A stretch of 27,374 nucleotides of DNA from CAYSHJ01 sp964589725. GTDB lineage: Bacteria > Planctomycetota > Planctomycetia > Planctomycetales > Planctomycetaceae. Numbering within the stretch: position 1 is the first letter of the stretch; the number at the start of each line of letters is the position of its first letter. The position numbers were made by a program, and so were the translations under genes. The DNA is taken from assembly GCA_964589725.1 (NCBI GenBank), contig CAZPUJ010000341.1, positions 1 through 27,374 on the forward strand, written 5' to 3'. Below, piece by piece: positions 1-6,358 of the stretch. The notes beneath the pieces are model-generated. The model worked only from the letters and a program-made list of their open reading frames with translations, did no database searches and was not told the origin of the DNA.

Positions 1-1
1 C

Positions 2-568
2 AGCGAGGAAGTCCGCGAGCGATATCGCGCGCTGATCTCCGTCGTGAAGGACGAGTACACGGACATCGTGAAACACGAAGTCCAACGCGCCATCGCGGCG
101 GACGAAGACGCGCTGATGCGGCTCAGTTCGAACTACATCGATAACGTCAAAGCCTACACGCAGCGTGAAAAGGTGAAGAACAAGTTCACCGGCGAAGAAG
201 AACAGCCGGATGAACGCCTGATGCGCTCGATCGAGGAACGCATCGACATCCCCGATACACGCAAAGACGACTTCCGCCGCGAGATCATGAACTACATCGG
301 TGCCCTCGCGCTGGACGGGAAAAAATTCGACTACAAGACCAACGAACGCCTGCAAAAGGCGCTCGAAATGAAACTCTTCGAGGACCAGAAAGACACGATC
401 AAGCTTACTAGCTTAGTCTCGAATGTCATCGACAAAGACACGCAAGAAAAGATCGACATCGTCAAGAGCCGCCTCATCCGCAACTTCGGCTACAACGAAG
501 AATCCGCCACCGACGTTTTGCAGTACGTCGCCAGCATCTTCGCGAGAGGTGACTCGAAGAACGAATAA
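2..568 (+). CDS. prkA: PrkA-family serine protein kinase, C-terminal part (5' end outside window)
   Basis: The reading frame is open from base 2, so only about the last 188 residues are present. A GTG at 44 is an internal codon, not the start. The visible part matches the C-terminal region of PrkA/YeaG kinases: a helical, charged segment with TGEEEQPDERLMRSIEE, then DFRREIMNYIGALALDG, and an ending in which a YNEESATDVLQYVASI stretch precedes the stop. In this family an AAA-type ATPase domain lies N-terminal and the kinase is usually linked to stress and starvation responses in the cytoplasm; that half is not visible. The DUF444 gene starts 99 bases downstream on the same strand, the standard prkA-yeaH order. 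Family assignment is confident; substrate and function here are inferred from the family. Confidence 0.9.
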   Translation, partial: SEEVRERYRALISVVKDEYTDIVKHEVQRAIAADEDALMRLSSNYIDNVKAYTQREKVKNKFTGEEEQPDERLMRSIEERIDIPDTRKDDFRREIMNYIGALALDGKKFDYKTNERLQKALEMKLFEDQKDTIKLTSLVSNVIDKDTQEKIDIVKSRLIRNFGYNEESATDVLQYVASIFARGDSKNE

Positions 569-594
569 TTAGCCGAGTCGTCCGAGTTCGTGAC

Positions 595-613
595 GGCAAG
601 CTGCCAGCTTGCC
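595..613. repeat. Short perfect inverted repeat between prkA and the DUF444 gene
   Basis: GGCAAGCTG and CAGCTTGCC flank a single C, which allows an 8-bp stem with a GCC loop. It sits 27 bases after the prkA stop and 55 bases before the chosen DUF444 start. There is no T-tract, so a simple intrinsic terminator is unlikely. It may be a REP-like hairpin or an RNA processing site between the two genes. Confidence 0.6.
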
Positions 614-667
614 ATTCTTTGTCCTGCAATCCACAAGTGGCAGATTGTGGCTAAGAATATACGTCCC

Positions 668-1777
668 ATGACCCGAGCCATCGACCGAGACATGCAGCGG
701 TTCAGAGAGATCGTCAAAGGACGAGTTCGCAAAGATCTGCGGCGGTACATCACGCACGGCGAGATGACCGGCCGGCAGGGACGACGCTTGGTGACGATCC
801 CGGTGCCGAACGTCGAAATTCCGCACTTCCGCCACGGCCAGAAGGGTTCCGGTGGAGTTGCTCAGGGTGAAGGCGAAGTCGGTCAGCCCATCGGTCAAGG
901 ACAGGATCAGGGAGACGGGGAAGGCCAAGCGGGCAGCGAGCCGGGCAGCGGACACACGCGCGACGTCGAGGTCACGATCGAAGAACTCGCGCAAATGCTG
1001 GCCGAAGAACTGGCGTTGCCACGTATCGAGCCGAAAGGCAAAGACTCGGTCAAAAGCCGCAAGGACAAGTACAGCAGCATCCGCCAAACCGGCCCGGAGT
1101 CGTTGCGGCATTTCAAGCGGACCTACAAGCAAGCGCTCAAACGCAGCATCGCGTCGAACGAGTACGACTGGAACAGGCCCCGCATCGTCCCCACTCGCGA
1201 CGACCAGCTTTATCGGTCGTGGAAGACGATCTCCGAACCGCAAGCCAACGCCGCCGTGATTTATTTGATGGATGTCAGCGGCTCGATGACCCAGGAGCAG
1301 AAAGACATCGTCCGCACTGAGGCGTTCTGGATCGACACCTGGCTACAAAGCCAATACGACGGCGTGCAGATTCGCTACGTCATCCACGACGCAGTCGCCA
1401 AGGAGGTCGATGAGCAGACCTTCTATCACACTCACGAAAGCGGTGGCACGCGCATCAGTTCGGCGTACACGGTCGCGAAGCAAGTCATCGAACGCGATTT
1501 CCCGACGGACGATTGGAATATCTACTGTTTCCAATTCTCCGACGGAGACAACTGGGGCGAGGACAACGCCAGTTGCCTGCAAATGCTCGCCCACGATCTG
1601 CTGCCGATTTGCAATCTGTATTGCTACGGCCAGGTGAAAAGCCCGTATGGCTCCGGCGACTACATCCGCGAGCTGAAGCGAATCAACTCCAAGCACGAGA
1701 ACCTCGTGCTCTCGGAGATCAATAACCGCGACGCCATCTACGACTCGATCAAGCTGTTCCTGGGCAAGGGAAAGTAG
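668..1777 (+). CDS. yeaH: DUF444 / YeaH-YhbH family protein with von Willebrand factor A-like domain
   Basis: The 369-aa product begins with residues typical of the family (MTRAIDRDMQRFREIVKGRV), which is why the ATG at 668 was preferred over the upstream in-frame codon at 590. The family hallmarks HGEMTGRQGR and a glycine-rich segment (KGSGGVAQGEGEVGQP) follow. A VWA-like fold starts near residue 195 with a MIDAS-type DVSGS motif (D202 to S206), and the tail matches the family (SEINNRDAIYDSIKLFL). DUF444 proteins are nearly always encoded next to PrkA and often SpoVR and probably work with the kinase, but their biochemical role is not settled. No SpoVR gene follows here; the next gene is on the opposite strand. 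The stop codon lies inside a 24-bp palindromic repeat arm (1774-1797). Confidence 0.9.
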   Translation: MTRAIDRDMQRFREIVKGRVRKDLRRYITHGEMTGRQGRRLVTIPVPNVEIPHFRHGQKGSGGVAQGEGEVGQPIGQGQDQGDGEGQAGSEPGSGHTRDVEVTIEELAQMLAEELALPRIEPKGKDSVKSRKDKYSSIRQTGPESLRHFKRTYKQALKRSIASNEYDWNRPRIVPTRDDQLYRSWKTISEPQANAAVIYLMDVSGSMTQEQKDIVRTEAFWIDTWLQSQYDGVQIRYVIHDAVAKEVDEQTFYHTHESGGTRISSAYTVAKQVIERDFPTDDWNIYCFQFSDGDNWGEDNASCLQMLAHDLLPICNLYCYGQVKSPYGSGDYIRELKRINSKHENLVLSEINNRDAIYDSIKLFLGKGK

Positions 1778-1855
1778 GTCAGGCTTTCCAGCCTGACCAG
1801 AAAATTTGATTCGTGATCGTCGCGGCGCAAAGTCAGCCTGGAAAGGCTGACCTAC
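1774..1855. repeat. Paired inverted REP-like element (two 24-bp hairpin arms)
   Basis: Arm 1 (1774-1797) begins GTAG followed by the hairpin GTCAGGCT-TTCC-AGCCTGAC. Arm 2 (1832-1855) is GTCAGCCT-GGAA-AGGCTGAC followed by CTAC. Each arm is a perfect 8-bp stem with a 4-base loop, and the arms are inverted copies matching at 22 of 24 positions. The two differences are on opposite sides of the stem and preserve pairing. A 34-base spacer separates the arms. The element fills the gap between the converging DUF444 and phosphatase genes and includes the DUF444 stop codon. GTAG beside a hairpin is also seen in enterobacterial REPs. It could serve as a bidirectional terminator. Confidence 0.85.
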
Positions 1856-1856
1856 G

Positions 1857-2654
1857 TCACCAAAACTTCCACCACGGTCGCTCCAACGACTGCTCGGCCG
1901 CGAGCGATTGAGGCGGTTCGTCACCCGAAGTGATGAGCACCAGTTCGGGAAGCAGCACGCAGCTTAAGACCCCGTCATGGCCGCCGGTCGTGTCGATGAG
2001 CAACCGCTTCGGGCGGAGGATGACCTCCGGGACCGGCACGTGGCCGGAAACGACCATCACGGGACAATCGGCCGGCACGCCGTTGTCGAGGAATGCCTTT
2101 GAGCACAACCACGGCGGGCGGTTCAGCGTGAAGTCGCGCTGTCGCAAAATTCGCAGTTGCAGCTCGAATGGCTGATTCGGATCAAGACCGGCGTGGACGA
2201 AAAGAGCTTGCGGATGCTCCACGACCCACGGAGCATTCGCCAATAACTCGACGTGCTCGGGAGGAACTTGGGCTTTCAACGCGGGCAAGTCTCCGTGAGC
2301 AACGCCGTACGACGCAAACGTCGACTCGCTGCCGTAGAACTGCACCCATTGTGTCGACCAGTCGGAGTATTGCGGAGTCGGCACCAGCCCCAATGCTCCG
2401 GCCATTGCCAGTTCGTGATTGCCGATGACGACCGTGGTTTGCGGATGCTCCCCTTGTAGCTTCAGCAGCCGATCGATGGCCCCTTTCGGATCGGTCCCGC
2501 GATCGACGACATCGCCGATGAACACAATCCAGCGTCGCGAGTAATCCGGTACTTGGCGCAGCTTGGCCAAGACGGCGTCCAGCTTGTCCACTTGTCCGTG
2601 AACGTCACCGATGACCGCGACCGGTCCCTGAATTCGTGAGGCAAAACTCGGCAT
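1857..2654 (-). CDS. Metallophosphoesterase, PrpA/calcineurin-like serine/threonine phosphatase type
   Basis: The 265-aa protein carries the whole metallophosphoesterase signature in order: GDVHG (16-20), GDVVDRG (47-53), GNHE (78-81), HAG (154-156) and SGH (203-205). These residues hold a two-metal centre in PPP-type phosphatases and ApaH-like hydrolases. Substrate cannot be told from sequence; a protein phosphatase or a diadenosine polyphosphate hydrolase is possible. An upstream in-frame start would add 50 residues lacking similarity to the fold. The ATG at 2654 is preferred because AAGGGAG lies about six bases before it and the conserved fold begins directly. No signal peptide is seen, so it is probably cytoplasmic. 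It sits beside the prkA-yeaH pair but converges on it, so a role opposing the kinase is only a speculation from position. Confidence 0.88.
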   Translation of the reverse strand: MPSFASRIQGPVAVIGDVHGQVDKLDAVLAKLRQVPDYSRRWIVFIGDVVDRGTDPKGAIDRLLKLQGEHPQTTVVIGNHELAMAGALGLVPTPQYSDWSTQWVQFYGSESTFASYGVAHGDLPALKAQVPPEHVELLANAPWVVEHPQALFVHAGLDPNQPFELQLRILRQRDFTLNRPPWLCSKAFLDNGVPADCPVMVVSGHVPVPEVILRPKRLLIDTTGGHDGVLSCVLLPELVLITSGDEPPQSLAAEQSLERPWWKFW

Positions 2655-2747
2655 GCGGCACTCCCTTGGGTTACGGCCGCGTTGTAGTGGCCGGCCGCGA
2701 AAGGCCGCAAGCGGATCAATCTGGCCGATGAAGTCTGCGTCGGCCGC

Positions 2748-2776
2748 TTGTTCCTCGCGAAAAGGCTGCCTAGACT
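2748..2776 (+). promoter_or_regulatory. Possible sigma70-like promoter for the FKBP-UDG unit
   Basis: TTGTTC (2748-2753) and TAGACT (2771-2776) are separated by 17 bases, and the -10-like box lies 42 bases before the ATG at 2819. The -10 matches consensus at four of six positions; the -35 is weak. It lies in the divergent intergenic region between the phosphatase and FKBP genes, where a promoter is expected. Confidence 0.3.
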
Positions 2777-2818
2777 CTGGCCCTTTGGCACGGGTCTCCT
2801 TCACAGAAAGGTTGAATC

Positions 2819-3652
2819 ATGCGACTGTGGGTAGCATTGTTGAGTTTGATTGTGGTCGTGGGACTCGCGGTTGCGCAAGACGAGGAAAAACCGGCGAAGG
2901 CGAAGGTGGCTCCGAAGACCAAACAAGACGCGGGCAAGAAAGACAGCGTCGAGCTGGACCTCACCGCCGATCCCAACGCCCTGGGCAAGAAGGCCACGAA
3001 CAAGAAAGAGATGATGGATAAGGTCAGTTATGGGATGGGCCGCCAGTTGGGGCTTGGTGTGAAGCAGCTCCAGGAGCAGGGGTTTTCAGCCGACATGAAA
3101 CGGATTTCGAAAGGTCTTCAGGATGCCGTGGACGGCAACGATTCCGAATTCACGGACGAAGAGATGCAAGCCGTGTTCTTGGCATTTCAGCGCGAGCTTC
3201 AGACGAAGATGTTGGCCAAGCAGCGCGAACAAGGTGGCAAGAATCGCCAGGCCGGCGAAGAATTCCTCGAAGCCAATAAGGACAAGAAGGGCGTGAAAAC
3301 GCTTCCAAGCGGTTTGCAGTACAGGGTCCTGGCGTCCGGAACGGGAGTCTCGCCGGCAGCGACCGATAAAGTCCGCGTCCATTACCGCGGAAAACTGACC
3401 GATGGCAAAATGTTCGATCAGTCGTACAAAGGTGAGACCCCAGCCAAGACAGATCGTCCTTTCGAGTGCCAAGTCAATGGTCGGATCATCAAGGGTTGGA
3501 CCGAGGCCTTGAAGAAGATGAAGGTTGGCGACAAATGGCAACTCGTCATTCCGCCGGACTTGGGCTATGGTGAGGAAGGCTCGCCGGACGGGTCCATCGG
3601 TCCGAACGCCGTGTTGATCTTCGATGTCGAACTGCTTGAGATCGTGAAATAA
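2819..3652 (+). CDS. Secreted FKBP-type peptidyl-prolyl cis-trans isomerase (FkpA/Mip-like)
   Basis: The 277-aa protein starts with a signal peptide (MRLWVALLSLIVVVGLAVA, likely cleaved before QDEE), followed by a Lys/Glu-rich linker. An N-terminal helical domain (about 60-150) resembles the dimerisation domain of FkpA/Mip proteins. The C-terminal FKBP domain (about 160-277) shows VRVHYRGKLTDGKMFD, IKGWTEALKKMKVGDKW, VIPPDLGYG and GPNAVLIFDVELL, the residues lining the proline-binding pocket. It should catalyse prolyl isomerisation and assist folding outside the cytoplasm. GAAAGG a few bases before the ATG is a ribosome binding site. The UDG gene begins three bases after its stop, so the two are very probably co-transcribed, although no functional link is obvious. 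Confidence 0.93.
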   Translation: MRLWVALLSLIVVVGLAVAQDEEKPAKAKVAPKTKQDAGKKDSVELDLTADPNALGKKATNKKEMMDKVSYGMGRQLGLGVKQLQEQGFSADMKRISKGLQDAVDGNDSEFTDEEMQAVFLAFQRELQTKMLAKQREQGGKNRQAGEEFLEANKDKKGVKTLPSGLQYRVLASGTGVSPAATDKVRVHYRGKLTDGKMFDQSYKGETPAKTDRPFECQVNGRIIKGWTEALKKMKVGDKWQLVIPPDLGYGEEGSPDGSIGPNAVLIFDVELLEIVK

Positions 3653-3655
3653 CCC

Positions 3656-4558
3656 ATGTCCGGCGATATTCCGTCACGGTTGGCTCGCGCACTGCGGCAA
3701 GAACTGGAAGGCTGGCGGCGCGCGGGACTGAGTCACCTCCCGATGCGTCCGCGAAAACGAGTCACCGCTCAGGCGAATGAACAGTCGCCGTCGTCGCGAG
3801 CGGCAGCGTCGGCCTCGAAGCCGACGCGGTCAAATCTCGCAGCGTTAAGTTCACAACCGGTTGCGGCGATCAGCAAGCCGTCGGACGTGCCGACAGCAAC
3901 GGCATTGGCGGCAAGTTCCACCGCGCATCCGTTGCCGGTGATCTTGGGGCACACGGAACCGAGTCCGTTTTCGGCTGGATCGCGCGAGGACCGGCAGTGG
4001 CGGTTGGATCAGCTCCGGCAACGTGTCGCCGCTTGTACGCACTGTGAGGAGTTGGCCAAAGCGCGAACGCAGACGGTATTTGGGGTCGGGAGTCCGGACG
4101 CTCGCATCATGTTCGTGGGTGAAGCTCCAGGAGCCGACGAGGACGCTCAAGGCATTCCGTTTGTCGGGGCGGCGGGGCAATTGATGGATCGCATTATCAC
4201 TGCCAGCGGTCTGAAGCGCGAGGAGCTTTACATCTGTAACGTGCTCCGTTGCCGACCGCCGGGCAACCGCAAGCCGCTACCGCAGGAAGCCGCGAATTGC
4301 CGCGAGTATCTCGACGGCCAAATCGCCATCATCGATCCCGACTACATCATCTGCTGGGGTGCGACAGCCGCTCAGAACTTGTTGAACACGTTGGACAGCA
4401 TCGGCCGTCTGCGAGGCCGCTTTCGCCAATACGGCCGCGCGAAGGTGCTGTGTACCTATCACCCGTCGTATCTGCTGCGCCAGCCGTCCGCGAAGAAGGA
4501 CGTATGGGACGACATGAAGCTCTTCCTGAAGGAGGCTGGATTACCCCTGCCGACGTGA
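3656..4558 (+). CDS. Type 4 uracil-DNA glycosylase (Fe-S)
   Basis: The 300-aa protein has a non-conserved, low-complexity N-terminal part (1-110, Ala/Ser/Pro-rich) and a C-terminal UDG domain. Four cysteines fit the 4Fe-4S ligands of family 4 UDGs: C127 and C130 (CTHC), C199 (NVLRCRPP) and C215. Motif 1 is GEAPGADED (155-163), followed by GIPFVGAAGQL; motif 2 is HPSYLL (269-274). It should excise uracil from DNA at the start of base excision repair. The core is complete, and the long N-terminal extension also appears in other bacterial members. It follows the FKBP gene by three bases. Its last 18 bases overlap the 3' end of the opposite-strand gene 4541-6169. Confidence 0.93.
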   Translation: MSGDIPSRLARALRQELEGWRRAGLSHLPMRPRKRVTAQANEQSPSSRAAASASKPTRSNLAALSSQPVAAISKPSDVPTATALAASSTAHPLPVILGHTEPSPFSAGSREDRQWRLDQLRQRVAACTHCEELAKARTQTVFGVGSPDARIMFVGEAPGADEDAQGIPFVGAAGQLMDRIITASGLKREELYICNVLRCRPPGNRKPLPQEAANCREYLDGQIAIIDPDYIICWGATAAQNLLNTLDSIGRLRGRFRQYGRAKVLCTYHPSYLLRQPSAKKDVWDDMKLFLKEAGLPLPT

Positions 4559-6169
4559 CCGCGCTTTCGCGGACGATTCATGAGCTTCGTGCGTGGAAGA
4601 ATTTGTCCGTGGTATTGAGGGTGCGGTACTCGGAACGACCAAACTCTCGACTCCCAGCGACAACGTCAGCCAACCGGAGGACGCTTCCGCTTTCTCGAGT
4701 CGTAGTGACTTCAGTGGAGTCTCCGTGGCCGCCAGATCGATCGACTTAGGCAATTCGATGTCCGGGAACCCTGCGGCGAGTTGGCCTCGCACGAGCGTCG
4801 CGACCATGCCGACCAATGACACGCCTTCATCGGCTTTCGCGAACGCCAACGGACCAGACTGCACGAGCCAATCATCTTTGTGGCCGTTCCAAGACAACGG
4901 CACCGTGATGTCGTCTTGCGCCAGCACTGTTTGGCCCGCGACCTCGACGCTGGCTCGAATCGTCAGTAACAGGCGGCTGTCTTCGAGCTTCACGCTCACG
5001 GGGTCGTGGTCGGCCAGTCGGATCAGCGCTGTCTTGCCCAGCAGCGCTGCGGTCTGAGTTTCCACCTTGGCCACGATGCGGCCACCGAGGTTGGCCACGA
5101 ACGACTCGAACTGATTGCGAAGCTGAGTCTCCGAGTACGTCTTGCCGGCGAGAGACGAACGCCGCAACCAGGCATTGATCGCGCTCTCGTGAACACGGAG
5201 CGTGATTGAGTCGTCCAAAGTCGCCGCGTCACTCCGTGACGCGACGTTCAGGTCACGGAGTGCCCCGTCTAGGTTCGGCGTCTCCGCCCACGCGGCTGAC
5301 AAGAGCAATTGCGAATCTGTCGTCCGCAGCGAAAGTTGTTCGGGCCAAACGTCGCCGAACTTGGTTTGAAGTTCGTCGCGCCACATGCGATTCAGTTGAG
5401 CCAACTGCCGGTCGGTTTGCCGATTGAATTCTCGGCCAAATTGCGAAACGAGCCGCGCGGCCGTCTCGGCATCGGCTTGCGGACGCTGCAGCTCGGCGGA
5501 TGACAGCGTCGCCCCGCGAGCGATTACGTCCAGCAACGGCACTCCTTCAAACGGCGTTGACGCCCCGACATGCTGATTGTGAACGTCGACCCACATCGCC
5601 GCGCGACGGGTCATGATTTGCCGTCCGTCGAACATCACCGGCTTAACGGCCAAGACTCCATGCCGCCCCCATGTGCTGACCGCAGCTTGCGGAGTCAGTC
5701 CCACCGTGTCGCTGTGCACTACGCCCTGCAAAACCAAATGTACTTCGGCATGATTGCGGCTCGGACGGCAATCGAACTGTGCCCGAATGACCGTCGTTTG
5801 ACGGCCGAAAACTTGCGCCCCAAGGATAAAATCGCGCACCGGACCGGTCTCCCGCCGCTCGTTCGTCAACAACTGGTTCAGAACTCGCTCCGGCACGATG
5901 AGCTGCAACGGCGCATCGTCCTTCGCGATGTCACTCCGATGTGCCTCAGCCCGCAAAGGAACCGATGCGGTCGAAACGGACGATGAGAGAACTGGCGGAA
6001 TCACGACAAACGACGGACCTAGAGGCCTCGCCGACGACGGCGTGTCACATCGGCAGCCCGCGTGTGGCGATTGAGCCTGCGCCGGCGCAGCACTCCAAAC
6101 CGCCATGACAAACACAGCGATCAGGCCAACCATTCGTCGGCCAGCAGCAAATCGAATTGGTCGTTTCAC
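4541..6169 (-). CDS. Secreted protein of unknown function (542 aa)
   Basis: I do not recognise the family. The GTG at 6169 is chosen because GGAGAG lies six bases upstream and translation then gives a clear signal peptide: basic residues (KRPIRFAAGRR), a hydrophobic core (MVGLIAVFVMAVWSAAP) and an AQA cleavage site. An ATG at 6133 lies inside that peptide and lacks a good ribosome binding site. The mature part has few cysteines and alternates beta-rich stretches with helices. A segment near residues 245-300 (QFGREFNRQTDRQLAQLNRMW) looks coiled, and two regions resemble repeated sandwich-like modules (ILGAQVFGRQTTVIRAQFD; LLTIRASVEVAGQTVLAQDD). No catalytic motif was found. The gene diverges from the cytochrome gene at 6359, and its 3' end overlaps the UDG gene by 18 bases. 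Confidence 0.75.
   Translation of the reverse strand: MKRPIRFAAGRRMVGLIAVFVMAVWSAAPAQAQSPHAGCRCDTPSSARPLGPSFVVIPPVLSSSVSTASVPLRAEAHRSDIAKDDAPLQLIVPERVLNQLLTNERRETGPVRDFILGAQVFGRQTTVIRAQFDCRPSRNHAEVHLVLQGVVHSDTVGLTPQAAVSTWGRHGVLAVKPVMFDGRQIMTRRAAMWVDVHNQHVGASTPFEGVPLLDVIARGATLSSAELQRPQADAETAARLVSQFGREFNRQTDRQLAQLNRMWRDELQTKFGDVWPEQLSLRTTDSQLLLSAAWAETPNLDGALRDLNVASRSDAATLDDSITLRVHESAINAWLRRSSLAGKTYSETQLRNQFESFVANLGGRIVAKVETQTAALLGKTALIRLADHDPVSVKLEDSRLLLTIRASVEVAGQTVLAQDDITVPLSWNGHKDDWLVQSGPLAFAKADEGVSLVGMVATLVRGQLAAGFPDIELPKSIDLAATETPLKSLRLEKAEASSGWLTLSLGVESLVVPSTAPSIPRTNSSTHEAHESSAKARSRRQG
4559..4572. terminator. Small hairpin just after the uracil-DNA glycosylase stop
   Basis: CCGCG and CGCGG form a 5-bp stem with a CTTT loop immediately after the stop at 4558. 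It has no T-tract and lies inside the 3' end of the opposite-strand coding sequence, so a role as terminator is weakly supported. Confidence 0.25.
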
Positions 6170-6259
6170 AGAGCACTCTCCGGTCACAGCGATGTTGGGA
6201 GCCGCACCATTGTGCCACGCGACGCGACCGACCGAAACCGTCGGGGTGGCCAAGCGAGC

Positions 6260-6289
6260 ATTGAATCCGCAAACTAATGCGCGTGACAA
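6260..6289 (-). promoter_or_regulatory. Possible promoter for the secreted unknown protein
   Basis: Read on the minus strand, TTGTCA (6289-6284, five of six matches to the -35 consensus) is followed after 18 bases by TTCAAT (6265-6260, four of six matches to the -10). The box lies about 90 bases upstream of the GTG at 6169, in the divergent intergenic region. Confidence 0.35.
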
Positions 6290-6358
6290 TTGACGAGTCC
6301 GCCAGCGATTTCGCGGCCATCGCGCCGTATCGCGCTCCGCATTCCGCCCAGAGATTTC

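Noticed and set aside
569..1243. Long minus-strand frame opposite the DUF444 gene
   Set aside because: It is antisense to a well-recognised coding sequence, and its translation shows no domain; GC-rich codon use makes such shadows common here.
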